In this document: piece by piece, positions 8,208 to 18,221 of the stretch
How the letters are laid out: every line of letters begins with the position of its first letter
Numbering within the stretch: position 1 is the stretch's first letter
From: an uncultured Bacteroidota bacterium
GTDB taxonomy: Bacteria; Bacteroidota; Bacteroidia; Bacteroidales; GWA2-32-17
NCBI GenBank assembly: GCA_903837285.1
Contig: CAILUD010000190.1
Location: 1 to 53,959 of the forward strand
Direction of reading: 5' to 3'
Length of the DNA: 53,959 bases
Program-made: the position numbers and the translations under genes
The notes under the pieces: model-generated
What the model was told of the DNA's origin: nothing
Databases searched by the model: none
The model's input: only the letters and a program-made list of their open reading frames with translations

Positions 8208-10997
8208 TTAATACACTTCGTAATTGTAAAGAAAACCATCTTTATTTCCTACAATCAGGTTATACATTCTGCCGGAAGTATTAAAATGACTTACACTGAA
8301 AGGCGTGCCTCCATCAAGCGGAAAACCTTTTGGTAAATTACCATCTTTATCAATTAAGTATATTTTGTTATTTTCTTTACAAACAACTCCAATTTTATGC
8401 TTAGCACCTGGAAATTCATAATAAACTGGTCTGAATATTGAGGTCTCAGGTAAGCTATAAGAACAAGTTTTCTTTTTTAATCTATTATATATTGATAGTT
8501 CATCTTCATCTAAATAAATAAATTCGCAATAACCATCACCATCCATATCACGGTAATCGAAAAAGTGATTTTGTGAAAATTTGTCAATTGTTAATTTTTT
8601 TATTGTACCATCAAAATAAATATATCGTATACTGCCATCAACTGCTGTAGTAACTATTCTATCTTCAGTTTCAGGATTTTTTGGTTCAAAAAAGAAGCGG
8701 CTATTTTTATTTCTTGGAAAATATTCTTTGAGCTTTAATATTTCTTTTCCTTTTTTATCGAGAAAATAACATTTTAAAGTATCGGCAAATACTACATATT
8801 GTTTATCTTTTACTTTAAAGAATTGTATTGGTTGATAAACATAATTATCAGTAGGCTCTACTTTCCAGTCTTTTACTAAATTTCCATCAGTAGTATAACA
8901 ATATATTTTTTTATCAGAACAAGCTACAAATATTCTGAGATTTCCCTTGCCGTCAAAATCTAAAATACTTATACCATTTGCTGCAGGAGCCTGTAATTTT
9001 ATTGGAAAACGTTCAAGATAGTCGCCATTTCTATCTATTAAATAGATGTAATTTCTTGTATTAAAGATGTATTGAAGTTTTTTATTTTTAAATGCATCCA
9101 CCTGAAAAACATCACTCATTATTGTTTCATTAATATTATTTTTCCATAGTATTCTTCCGGTGCTGTTTATAAGGTAAATGGTACGCCCATCATCCTGCAC
9201 AAATACTTCTTTTTCATCTGTTAAATGATTAATTAAAAAAAATGGTTTTTGCGATATAGTAGAATCTAAACGGCTTTCCCAAACAGTATGAGTTTTCTCT
9301 TTTGCTTCGGGATTATACTTAATAATAACACTATTATATATCATCCCTCTTGAAACGTTCATCTGGCATGAAATTGCATCAAGTCTTTTTAACACTTCAA
9401 AATTTGTGTTAAATGTTTCGGCTAAATCTTTATTTAAAAAACCAGCTGCAAAATCTTTTGCTCTGGATAGGTCGATATAAAAAAGGAAATTGCTTTTAGA
9501 ATCCAGATTCTCGGTATAACTCTGATAAAATCCATCATTTGCAAGCGTTTTCTTTAGAAGGTAAGAATGGTGTAATTTTGTTAATGCTAATTTTGAAGAA
9601 CTAAATACTAAATAATTATCTAAGTACGTAAAAAATGAAGTTGGTACTCTATCAAAAATATTTCCAAAGAGTATACCGCCAATATTTTTAATAGGTAAAG
9701 AATACATAGGGAAAGACGTTTCGTCATCAATAACGCATAAAGATTTATATGTTTCTGGTTTTCGATTTTGAATTTTTGCAATTTTGTTAATTAATAAAGT
9801 CATTCCTTCTTCGGTAATACTTCTACTCTTTGTTTTAATAAAAACATACTCCGATTTTGCTGTATCCTTTGCAGATAGCTGATTGTCGGCAAAAGCCATA
9901 ACCACTTCCCCATCTATTATACTTCCAAAAGCTGCCTCTATATCAATTTGATAATTATTCTTAATTGCATCAATTTCTTTGTTATATGAACTTATTTTAC
10001 CTCCTGCTTCAAGATAATTTTTGTAATCTGTTAAATATTTTTTAAAATCGCTGATACCTAAAAACACATAAGAATAAACATCACCTGGCATAACCTCGGA
10101 AGTTGAAAATTTTTGAGGCTCCTGGTTCATGAAGATATTCATATAATTTGCAATAGAATCGCCAGGATAAGTAAAACCATTAAACATAAACATATCTGGT
10201 TTTACATGAAAATCAATTTCGCTCCAGTCGGCAATATTTGTAGATGAAGAAACCGATTTCTGATAACAATTTGCAAGCTGAACAGCAACAAAAGGAGAAA
10301 ATGCTTTATGATTTATATAAATATTTCCATCAACATTTTTACCTGCAGTTTCTAAAACTTTTTTAAATCCAGGAATATTTAACAACGAGTAATCGGATTT
10401 TAATTGACGTATTGCATCTTCGACAAGTAATGATGATTCGCTAAACACAAAAACTCCTTGTGGCATTGCCCAGCTAAAATTTTTAATTTTTGCATTCTCG
10501 GGGAGTTCGGTATTATACATTATTGCTTCATTATAACTTCTTTCAGAAATTTTAATGCTATCTCCGAATTCACTTTTCAAAAATGCCTTAACTTTTTCCT
10601 CGGTAATGGAAGAACCAAAATTCATTATAAACAGAGTTTCGTATCTTTTCTTACCAGAAAGATGAATAGAAACAATTAATGGCCCCTTAGCAGAAATAGC
10701 ATTTAATTCTTTTGAATGAATAAAAAGACTATCGAGCCAAGAAACTTTAGAATTTATTTCAGCAATTTCGGGTATCTGAATTAACAAATTCCAAACATTA
10801 CTTTTAGTTTGAAGATGATTAAAAAATATGCTGGCGTTTTTACATTCAACTACAATTGCAGCATCAGTAGGAACTGCTTTTAGCAATTGAGTGACTACAA
10901 TTTCTTCTTTGTTAAAATAAAAATAACTTATAACCGAACCCGAGATTATTATTAATGCAAGAAGAAGAAAAATTATGTTTCGAGCAACTTTGCCCAT
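8208..10997 (-). CDS. Membrane-anchored protein with C-terminal beta-propeller-like domain, function unknown
   Basis: The 929-residue product has one N-terminal transmembrane helix (about residues 6-28) after MGKVARN, so most of it probably sits in the periplasm anchored to the inner membrane. Residues about 40-590 form a region I do not recognise; the opening segment LLKAVPTDAAIVVE resembles DUF3352-type proteins of Bacteroidota. From about residue 600 to the end there are recurring units such as GRTIYLINSTGRILWK, NYIYLIDRNGDYLERFP, KKIYCYTTDGNLVKDWK and NKIYLIDKDGNLPKGFP. These are typical blades of PQQ/FG-GAP-like propellers. It is transcribed alone from a probable promoter at 11017-11024 and is flanked on both sides by repeat-rich intergenic DNA. 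Confidence 0.7.
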   Translation of the reverse strand: MGKVARNIIFLLLALIIISGSVISYFYFNKEEIVVTQLLKAVPTDAAIVVECKNASIFFNHLQTKSNVWNLLIQIPEIAEINSKVSWLDSLFIHSKELNAISAKGPLIVSIHLSGKKRYETLFIMNFGSSITEEKVKAFLKSEFGDSIKISERSYNEAIMYNTELPENAKIKNFSWAMPQGVFVFSESSLLVEDAIRQLKSDYSLLNIPGFKKVLETAGKNVDGNIYINHKAFSPFVAVQLANCYQKSVSSSTNIADWSEIDFHVKPDMFMFNGFTYPGDSIANYMNIFMNQEPQKFSTSEVMPGDVYSYVFLGISDFKKYLTDYKNYLEAGGKISSYNKEIDAIKNNYQIDIEAAFGSIIDGEVVMAFADNQLSAKDTAKSEYVFIKTKSRSITEEGMTLLINKIAKIQNRKPETYKSLCVIDDETSFPMYSLPIKNIGGILFGNIFDRVPTSFFTYLDNYLVFSSSKLALTKLHHSYLLKKTLANDGFYQSYTENLDSKSNFLFYIDLSRAKDFAAGFLNKDLAETFNTNFEVLKRLDAISCQMNVSRGMIYNSVIIKYNPEAKEKTHTVWESRLDSTISQKPFFLINHLTDEKEVFVQDDGRTIYLINSTGRILWKNNINETIMSDVFQVDAFKNKKLQYIFNTRNYIYLIDRNGDYLERFPIKLQAPAANGISILDFDGKGNLRIFVACSDKKIYCYTTDGNLVKDWKVEPTDNYVYQPIQFFKVKDKQYVVFADTLKCYFLDKKGKEILKLKEYFPRNKNSRFFFEPKNPETEDRIVTTAVDGSIRYIYFDGTIKKLTIDKFSQNHFFDYRDMDGDGYCEFIYLDEDELSIYNRLKKKTCSYSLPETSIFRPVYYEFPGAKHKIGVVCKENNKIYLIDKDGNLPKGFPLDGGTPFSVSHFNTSGRMYNLIVGNKDGFLYNYEVY

Positions 10998-11016
10998 AGT
11001 ATAAAATATTTCAAGT

Positions 11017-11024
11017 CAAACCTA
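11017..11024 (-). promoter_or_regulatory. Putative -7 box for the 929-residue propeller protein
   Basis: On the minus strand TAGGTTTG fits TAnnTTTG and ends 19 bases before the ATG at 10997. No clear -33 element is seen. Confidence 0.4.
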
Positions 11025-11068
11025 ATTATTTTTTAGCTGAATTATTTAGGTTGAAGCTAAAACTTATC

Positions 11069-11410
11069 AAACATTTGCGTTTAATAACTCTGTTTAGGTT
11101 TTTATTACTCAGAGTCCCTTACAGGAGACTCTGAGGGAAAAAGAGGAGCTGAAGCGAATATGCTTGTTGGAGAATAACTCCAACAAGGGCGATAAACATT
11201 TGCGTTTGAGAACTCTGTTTAGGTTTTTACTACTCAGAGTCCCTTACAGGAGACTCTGAGGGAAGAAGAGGAGCTGAAGTGAATATGCTTGTTGGAGAAT
11301 AACTCCAACAAGGGCGCTAGGTTTTATAATGCTCAGAGTCCCTTGCAGGAGACTCTGAGAAAAAAAAGAGTCCCTTGCGGGAGACTCTGAGGGAAAAAGA
11401 AAAAAAAGGC
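11069..11410. repeat. Tandem array of a ~125-bp unit containing two hairpins
   Basis: The gap 10998-11420 contains two near-identical units, 11069-11193 and 11194 to about 11316, then a partial third copy and a stray fourth hairpin. Each unit starts AAACATTTGCGTTT. It carries a hairpin CTCAGAGTC...GACTCTGAG and a second hairpin CTTGTTGGAG AATAA CTCCAACAAG, and ends GGGCG. The first hairpin appears four times in all (near 11108, 11233, 11331 and 11368), with TTACA or TTGCA/TTGCG in the loop. The second hairpin is related to the element at 8127-8155. No open frame of note is present. Confidence 0.85.
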
Positions 11411-11420
11411 GATAGAATAA

Positions 11421-12170
11421 TTAAAGAAATTTTTGCATTGCAATTGCGAACTCATCTTTTTTGCTTCTTGCTACATAAAGTTTGGTTCCATCAGTTAATT
11501 CAACTATACCCCCATCTATTTTTAAATGTTTTTTTACAAATGCCAGATTAACTGAATGTGATTTATGAATTCTAAAAAAATCTTCAGAAGGAAATTGTTC
11601 TTCAACTTCGTTTAACCCTTTTGAAACAAGAATGTTTTTATTATTTGTTAAATAAATAATAGTATAACTTCTATCGGCAGCTAAATATAAAATATCGTCT
11701 ATTGAAATATATTCTACCCCATTTGCAGTGGGCAAAGCTACCTTTTTAACCCGTTGAACTTTTATATGATCAAGTAATCTTTCAATATCAGATGGCACTT
11801 TTATACTATCACTTTTTTGGGATGTAAAATTTGCAACAGCAATTTTAAGTTCTTCAACATCTATTGGTTTTAAAATATAATCAATTGCATGAAATTTAAT
11901 AGCTTTTAATGCATAATGATCATGAGCAGTAACAAAAATTACTTTAAAATTTCTTTCGGGTAAGCTTTCTAAAAGATCAAATCCGCTTCCACCAGCCATT
12001 TCAACATCAAGAAATAGAAGATCTGGTTTTTTACACATTACTTCTTTGGCTCCTTCTAGTGCAGAGTGGGCAAATCCGACGACTTCTACATTAGGGCAAT
12101 ATTCACTTAACATTAATGACATTGTTTGTACCGATTTTTTTTCGTCATCAACTATTACAGCTTTTATCAT
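11421..12170 (-). CDS. LytTR-family response regulator
   Basis: A 249-residue two-component regulator. Residues 1-125 are a receiver domain (acidic pair DDE at 8-10, phospho-acceptor D55 in LLFLDVEM, Thr in VTAHD and Lys in ILKPID). Residues about 150-249 are a LytTR DNA-binding domain (KKVALPTANGVEYI, DRSYTIIYL, FFRIHKSHSVNLAFVKKHL). LytTR domains bind paired direct repeats with a core like GTTNRK. The gene begins 3 bases after the stop of the propeller-type LytS kinase, so the two form a cognate pair. It closely resembles the second regulator at 15469-16236, which suggests a duplicated pair with possibly overlapping DNA targets. Confidence 0.93.
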   Translation of the reverse strand: MIKAVIVDDEKKSVQTMSLMLSEYCPNVEVVGFAHSALEGAKEVMCKKPDLLFLDVEMAGGSGFDLLESLPERNFKVIFVTAHDHYALKAIKFHAIDYILKPIDVEELKIAVANFTSQKSDSIKVPSDIERLLDHIKVQRVKKVALPTANGVEYISIDDILYLAADRSYTIIYLTNNKNILVSKGLNEVEEQFPSEDFFRIHKSHSVNLAFVKKHLKIDGGIVELTDGTKLYVARSKKDEFAIAMQKFL

Positions 12171-12173
12171 AAT

Positions 12174-15100
12174 TTATGTGTTTTTTGTTTTTTCCAAAAC
12201 CGGAATATTTAACTCGACCCTTGTTCCAATAGCATTGCCCGAAGAGTCTTTAAGATCAAATGTATTAATAAACATCTCGCTACCATACAATTTGTTAATA
12301 AGCCTCAAGCGAGATTCTGTAATTTGAAGTCCTAGCGATTGGTGATCTGGCTTTGTTTTTTGTCTAATTTCTTCGGCCTTTTCCCGCCCAATGCCATTAT
12401 CTTCAATAATACAAAGTATGCGACCCTCCACTTCTTTTCTTACAATTATTTTCAATAATCCTTTTTCTTTTCGATGAATTAGTCCATGCCTTATTGCGTT
12501 TTCAACATAAGGTTGAAGTATCATTGAAGGAATTTGATAATCTAAAATACTATCATTAGGAAAAATAGATATATTAAAATCAAACATATTTTCAAAACGA
12601 AGTAATTCAAGTTCTATATATAAATCCAAAGCAGTTAAGTCATCTTTTAATTGTATTGTGTTTTGCTGGCTGTTAACAAGTATCTGCCGGATAAGTTTTG
12701 AGAACATTGAAATATACTTATTTGCAGATAATTTATCGTTCTGAAAAATAAAATATTGAATCGCATTTAATGTATTAAAAATAAAATGAGGATTCATTTG
12801 AAGCCTTAATGCTTTTCGTTCGGTTTCAAAAATCTTTTTCTCCATTTCGAGCATTGTTCTTTCAATTTCATTTTTACGACGAATACGTTTATACTGAACT
12901 CGAATAATATAACCTATAAGTAATAAAATTGCTATTGATAATGAAATTCGGAATAACCAGGTTTTCCACCATGGCGGTTTAATAATTAAAATAATAATTG
13001 TTTCTTTGGAATTGCCAAAATAATTTGTAGCCGAAGCTCTTACCCTATATTTATAAACGCCAGGCTCAATATTAGTAAATTCAGATAATCTATGATCAGC
13101 ATCTGTTTTTACCCATTTGTTATTTACATTATCTAATTTAAATTCATAAAAAAGATTTGAACCATTTGAAAAATCAATGGAAGCAAACTCGAAAGAAAAA
13201 AAATTATCAGAATAATTTAACTCAATAGTATCACCATTAAAATACTCACGATAATTTAATTCATTAAATATTTTGAAACTTGTTATAACAGGCATCGGAG
13301 GCAATTGTCTTTTAGGAATCTCATCAGGGGAAAAAAGATTAAAGCCATTCATTCCCCCAAAAAATATTTCACCTTTTTTTGTCTTTAATGCAGCACCAAG
13401 ATTATATTCATAGCTTTGTAAACCATCTTTAACATCATAATTTACACATGCACTATTATTAGGATTGAACCTACAAAGGCCGTGATTTGTGCTCAACCAA
13501 AAATAACCTAACTTGTCTTCAATAACAGAATACACAACATTATTAGGCAAACCCTCATTTTCTGTATAATAACTAAATTTATTTGTTTTAATATCTAATT
13601 TATTTAACCCACCTCCCATTGTGCAAATCCAAAGGTTTCCAAATTTATCTTCAAATACTGAAAATACTGAATTATTGTTTATAGAAGAACCTTTTATATT
13701 ATTAGTTTTATATACTTTAAAATTATCGGTTACTTTGTTATATAGGCATAATCCAGAGTTAGTAGATACCCAAATATTTTTTTTACTATCCTGGTTTATA
13801 TTGTAAACAAAGTTATTGCTTAAACTATGTAAGTCATTTTCATTGTTAAAGTAGAATTTAAATTTACTTTGCTTTTTATCATATTTCGCTAATCCATTTG
13901 AAGTTCCAAACCAAACATATCCACTATCGTCTTCAAAAATATTCCAGACTGTGTTATTACAAAAATAATTTTTATTTTCTGGGTTATTTGAATAATTTGT
14001 TATTTCTCTAGTATTAGAATTAAACTTATCAACTCCAGTATCATCAGTACCAAGCCAAATATTTCCTTCTTTGTCTTTATATATTGATCGAATATTATTA
14101 CTAGAAAAAATCTTATTCTTATTAAGTTCATTAACAAATTGTAACCACATATTTCTTTTTCTATCCCAAATACTTAATCCGCTTGCGGTTCCAATCCACA
14201 ATAATTCATTTTCATCTTCAAATACCGACCAAACGATGTTATTGCATAAACTATTTGCATTATATGGAATATGCCTATACAAGTCGAACGTAAAATAGTG
14301 AGGATCGATTTTATCTACCCCTTTATTAGCATTTCCTACCCAAATTATTCCAGTATTATCTTCATAAATACAATTTATAAAATTATTTGTAACAGAAAAT
14401 TTATCACTTGGATTATTTTGATAATTATAAAACTTACCTGTAGCTTTGTTAAATAATTGTAATCCTCCTCCATATGTTGCTACCCAAAACCTATTTTTAC
14501 TGTCTTCGAGAATAGATGTAATTCTGTAATTGTTGTTATTTGGCAAATAAAACCTTGTGAAAATATTTTTAGTGTTGTCAAATGAATTTAGTCCGTTTGA
14601 AGTGCCAATCCAAAATATATTGTTATTATCAATAATTATTGTTTTTATTGAATTATTTGATAGTGAATTGGTGTTATCAAGTTCGTGAAAATATTTAATG
14701 CACTTAGAGTTTAATTTATTATAACAATTTAATCCATTTCTGGTGGCTATCCAAATTAATCCTGATTTATCTTGTATTATTTTATTAATTGTATCGCATG
14801 AAATTAATGAATTGCTTTTATTTATAGTTTTAAATTTGCCAGTAGTTTTATTCAATACACTTATTCCTTGCCTTGTTCCAATCCAAATCAAACCTTCATT
14901 ATCTTCAAATATGCAATTTATAATATTGCTCGAAATTGTGTTTTTATTAAACTTGTTTGCTGTATATTTTACAAATTGTTGTGATTTTCTATTTAGTAAT
15001 GCTAATCCAGATTCGGTTCCAACCCAAAGATTATTCTCCTTATCTTCAAAAACCGATCTAATGGTTTGGTTGCTTATGTTTTGCGCGTTTTCTTTAAAGC

Positions 15101-15410
15101 CTGGCAAGTATACCACAAAATTTAAACCATCAAATCGATTTAGCCCATCCCATGTTCCAAACCACATAAATCCTTTGCTATCTTGCAAAATACAATTAAC
15201 TGTATTTTGCGAAAGTCCTTTTACAATTTTTACATCTTCCGACGAATAATGATAAAATCTTATACGCGATGAATCCTGAGCTATAGAATTTAAATAAATA
15301 AAGAGAAAAAAAACGAGCAAGACTGTTTTCTGAATATGCTGTTGAAATAATTCAACAACTATTCTTTTAAAAACACACCACTTTGTATTTGGTGTTAAAT
15401 TCATACTCAA
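12174..15410 (-). CDS. Sensor histidine kinase with periplasmic two-component propeller and LytS-type kinase
   Basis: A 1078-residue sensor. After an N-terminal hydrophobic signal (about residues 25-45, ending NSIAQ) there is a long series of propeller repeats (residues about 60-700), each with a signature like DSKGFMWFGTWDGLNRFD or DNTGIIWVGNANKGVDKID. A Y_Y_Y domain (YKYRVRASATNYFG) follows, then a transmembrane helix (about 815-838), a coiled coil, and a His_kinase domain with the phosphoacceptor His in MNPHFIFNTLN (about residue 873). The ATPase part contains LQPYVENAIRHG and DNGIG. Such propellers resemble those of hybrid sensors for glycans in gut Bacteroides, but this one has a separate LytTR partner rather than fused AraC/receiver domains. 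ATG at 15410 is used; an in-frame ATG two codons later is equally possible. The ligand is unknown. Confidence 0.93.
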   Translation of the reverse strand: MSMNLTPNTKWCVFKRIVVELFQQHIQKTVLLVFFLFIYLNSIAQDSSRIRFYHYSSEDVKIVKGLSQNTVNCILQDSKGFMWFGTWDGLNRFDGLNFVVYLPGFKENAQNISNQTIRSVFEDKENNLWVGTESGLALLNRKSQQFVKYTANKFNKNTISSNIINCIFEDNEGLIWIGTRQGISVLNKTTGKFKTINKSNSLISCDTINKIIQDKSGLIWIATRNGLNCYNKLNSKCIKYFHELDNTNSLSNNSIKTIIIDNNNIFWIGTSNGLNSFDNTKNIFTRFYLPNNNNYRITSILEDSKNRFWVATYGGGLQLFNKATGKFYNYQNNPSDKFSVTNNFINCIYEDNTGIIWVGNANKGVDKIDPHYFTFDLYRHIPYNANSLCNNIVWSVFEDENELLWIGTASGLSIWDRKRNMWLQFVNELNKNKIFSSNNIRSIYKDKEGNIWLGTDDTGVDKFNSNTREITNYSNNPENKNYFCNNTVWNIFEDDSGYVWFGTSNGLAKYDKKQSKFKFYFNNENDLHSLSNNFVYNINQDSKKNIWVSTNSGLCLYNKVTDNFKVYKTNNIKGSSINNNSVFSVFEDKFGNLWICTMGGGLNKLDIKTNKFSYYTENEGLPNNVVYSVIEDKLGYFWLSTNHGLCRFNPNNSACVNYDVKDGLQSYEYNLGAALKTKKGEIFFGGMNGFNLFSPDEIPKRQLPPMPVITSFKIFNELNYREYFNGDTIELNYSDNFFSFEFASIDFSNGSNLFYEFKLDNVNNKWVKTDADHRLSEFTNIEPGVYKYRVRASATNYFGNSKETIIILIIKPPWWKTWLFRISLSIAILLLIGYIIRVQYKRIRRKNEIERTMLEMEKKIFETERKALRLQMNPHFIFNTLNAIQYFIFQNDKLSANKYISMFSKLIRQILVNSQQNTIQLKDDLTALDLYIELELLRFENMFDFNISIFPNDSILDYQIPSMILQPYVENAIRHGLIHRKEKGLLKIIVRKEVEGRILCIIEDNGIGREKAEEIRQKTKPDHQSLGLQITESRLRLINKLYGSEMFINTFDLKDSSGNAIGTRVELNIPVLEKTKNT

Positions 15411-15468
15411 AACTGCACAATCTTTTTTTAAAAAACAACTTTTTCACATTATTATTTAACAAAAAAAG

Positions 15469-16236
15469 CTAAACATTATGATTTTGCAATAGAAACTGTT
15501 GCATTGTCATTAAAAACTCATCCTTTTTAGTTCGGGCGATTAATAATTTTGTACCATCAGATAATTCTACAATTCCACCGTCGGTTTTTAAGTGTTTTTT
15601 AACAAATGTCAGATTTACGGAGTTCGATTTATGTATTCTATAAAAATTTTCGACTGGTAGTAGCTCTTCCAATTCGCTTAAACTTTTTGAAACTAAAAGG
15701 GTTCGTTTTTCAGTTAAAAAAAGCTGACAATAACTTCTATCTGCTGATATATATAAAATCTCATCTATTAACAAATATTCGGTACCATTTGCTGTTGGCA
15801 ATGCAACTTTTTTTGGTGAAGGTTGTTTTATATTTAAAAGAAGTGAATTAATATCAATAGGTGAATGTCCCATTTGATTTCTTCTTTGCTTAATTTTATC
15901 AACAGTCTTTACAATTTCCTCAATATCTACGGGTTTTAAAATATAATCGGCAGCAGAAAATTTGATGGCTTTTAATGCATAATGATTATATGCAGTAACA
16001 AATACTACGTCAAACTTTCTATCAGGAACTGCCTCAAGAACATCAAACCCGGTACCATTAGGCATTTCGATATCTAAAAAAACCAAATCTGGATTAAGCA
16101 AATTAATCAACCTAATAGCTTCTAGAGGTGACTTTGCAGTACCAACAATTTCAATATCCGGGCAAAAATCATTCATTATCAACTGAAGACTTTGAATTGC
16201 CATATTTTCATCATCAACAATTATTGTTTTTAGCAT
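15469..16236 (-). CDS. LytTR-family response regulator
   Basis: A 255-residue regulator: receiver domain (DDE at 8-10, D55 in LVFLDIEMPNG, Lys in ILKPVD) and LytTR domain (KKVALPTANGTEYL, DRSYCQLFL, FYRIHKSNSVNLTFVKKHL). I use the ATG at 16234-16236 because it gives the canonical MLKTIIVDDE start and leaves a 10-base gap after the kinase stop; an upstream in-frame ATG at 16263 would overlap the kinase. It is the partner of the frameshifted TPR kinase just upstream. Gene order (kinase, regulator, kinase, regulator) and similarity to the regulator at 11421-12170 point to tandem duplication followed by divergence of the sensors. Confidence 0.92.
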   Translation of the reverse strand: MLKTIIVDDENMAIQSLQLIMNDFCPDIEIVGTAKSPLEAIRLINLLNPDLVFLDIEMPNGTGFDVLEAVPDRKFDVVFVTAYNHYALKAIKFSAADYILKPVDIEEIVKTVDKIKQRRNQMGHSPIDINSLLLNIKQPSPKKVALPTANGTEYLLIDEILYISADRSYCQLFLTEKRTLLVSKSLSELEELLPVENFYRIHKSNSVNLTFVKKHLKTDGGIVELSDGTKLLIARTKKDEFLMTMQQFLLQNHNV

Positions 16237-16246
16237 AATTAGTAGT

Positions 16247-18207
16247 TTAAATAGGAAATTCAATTTTCACTTTTGTTCCTATAGGTAAATTGTTATAATC
16301 TTTAAGGTCGGTATATTTTATATTTAGCTTACTTTTATGAAGTTCATTAATTAGTGAAATTCTTGACTCTGTAATCTTTGTTCCCCATGACACATGATCG
16401 GGTTTCTTTTTTTGTCGAATTTCTCTGGCTTTTTCTCTCCCAATTCCATTATCTTCGATTTCACATTTTAGTATATTGTTATACGAACTAAAATTAATTT
16501 TCAATATTCCACCATCAACATTTTCACGATGCATTAATCCGTGCCATATTGCGTTTTCGACAAATGGTTGTAAAATTAACGGAGGCAAATTAATTAATTC
16601 AAAATCGGGAATAAATTCAACCTGTAAATCGAAAGAAAATTTATTTTCGAAACGCAATTGCTCAAGTTCAACATATAGTTTTAGTGCTTCAATTTCATCG
16701 GGTAATGTTATTGCTTGCTTTTGCGAATTATCTAATGTAAGTCTCATAAGTTTTGCAAATTTTGATAAATATTTACTTGAGGCTATTTTATCATTATTTA
16801 AAAGAAAAAATTGAATCGAATTGAGAGTATTAAATATAAAATGAGGATTCATTTGCTGACTTAATGCCTTTTGCATATATAGATTTAGATTTTTCTCAAG
16901 AGCATGACGATTTTTTATTGCTCTATTCATAGAATAGATATAAAATACTGCAACAACTAGCAGAATAATTAAAGCAATTGCAAACATCCAATATTTAAGC
17001 AGTCTTTGATTATTTAGCTCTTCTTCTTTTTGTTTATACTGAAGATTTTTTAATTGTTTGTCGCGATTTAAAATTGCAATTTCTTGTTCCTTTTTTTCAT
17101 TTTCATAATAAGTTTGTAAAGCATCTAATTTCTTTTTGCTTTCTGCATTAAATAAAGAGTCTTTTAAATGATTATACTTATCAGAATATGCAAAAGCTTC
17201 TTTAAAATTATTTTGCGAAGCATAAAGTTCAGAAAGTAGTTTATAATCATCAATTATTATATTTTGAGCATGTGTTTCATTTGCTAACTTAACACTTTCG
17301 GAAAGACAAGCTAAAGCTCGTGCACTTTGTTTGGTCTCGTAATAAGCTTTTCCCAAACTAAATAACACATTAGCAATAGCTGTTTTATTTCCCGATTTTC
17401 TATTAAATTTAAAGATTTATTAAAAAGATTAATAGCTTCATTATATTCTTTTTTTAACAAATATGCATTACCTAAATTATTATAACGTATGGTTAAATTA
17501 AATTCATTTTTCAATTCTGTATCAATAACTATAGCCTTATTTAAATAATCTATTGATTGATCAGGTTTATTCATCTTAAGATAAACCCATCCAATATTAC
17601 TTAACCTTGCAGCACATAAAGCTTTATCGTTTCTGGCACTATCAGTTTTATATGCATTAATAAAATATTCTAATGCTTTTGCAAATTGTTCAAATCGCGT
17701 ATAAACAATTCCAATATTATTTAATCTTATAGCTATTTTAGCTGTATCGTTTCTTTCATAATCAATTTTTAATGCTTTATGAAAGTTGTCAATTGCAATT
17801 GAATAATTCCCTACGGCACAATATGAAAGCCCGATATTATTTAATCTAGTAGAAATATCTACTTTATTTTTAAGTTTTTTATCAATCTTAAGAGCTTGTT
17901 CATAATATTCAATTGCCTTAATATACTGATCATTTAAATAATACACTACGCCCATTTCATTACTTGCAGCAGAAAGTTTTTGTGCACTTCCTAGCTTTTT
18001 TGCAATACTAATTGCTTTTTGATTATAAAAAATAGCCGAATCGGTATTAATGCCTCTGTATTGCGCAGCAATATCAAGACATATATTAAATTTTGCTGAA
18101 TCTGGACTAATACTCAATACATTCTTTAAACTATCAACTATACTTGCTCTTGAGGATATAGTGCTTAATATAATAAGTATAAAAATAAACGGTATTTTCC
18201 TTTTCAT
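16247..18207 (-). pseudogene. TPR-containing LytS-type sensor kinase, interrupted by a frameshift
   Basis: Two overlapping open frames together make one sensor kinase. The first (ATG at 18207, signal MKRKIPFIFILIILSTISSRA) encodes a periplasmic TPR region. The second continues the TPR, then has a coiled coil, a transmembrane helix (WMFAIALIILLVVAVFYIY), and a His_kinase/ATPase part (MNPHFIFNTLNSI, LQPFVENAIWHG, DNGIGREKA). The reading frame moves by one base near 17395-17400, where the coding strand reads GAAAATCGGG. Adding one A would join the frames into a 653-residue protein. As written, frame one ends at 17311 after an off-frame tail, and frame two could only restart at a GTG (17368). This may be a true inactivating deletion, a phase-variable A-run, or a sequence error. 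The gene follows a probable LytTR operator and precedes its regulator. Confidence 0.85.
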
Positions 18208-18221
18208 TGTATTAAAATATG

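Noticed and set aside
11069-11410. CRISPR-like array
   Set aside because: Only two full long units plus fragments, no short repeats with unique spacers, and no cas genes.
14743-15249. Plus-strand frame of 168 codons inside the propeller kinase
   Set aside because: Antisense of the repeated propeller-coding DNA; no start context or family features.
12174-15410. Hybrid two-component system (HTCS) of a polysaccharide utilisation locus
   Set aside because: The propeller and Y_Y_Y domains fit, but no fused receiver or AraC domain is present and there are no SusC/SusD genes in the window.
17390-17402. Programmed -1 frameshift in the TPR kinase
   Set aside because: The site lacks a slippery X-XXY-YYZ heptamer allowing re-pairing, and I saw no downstream pseudoknot; a deletion or sequence error is simpler.
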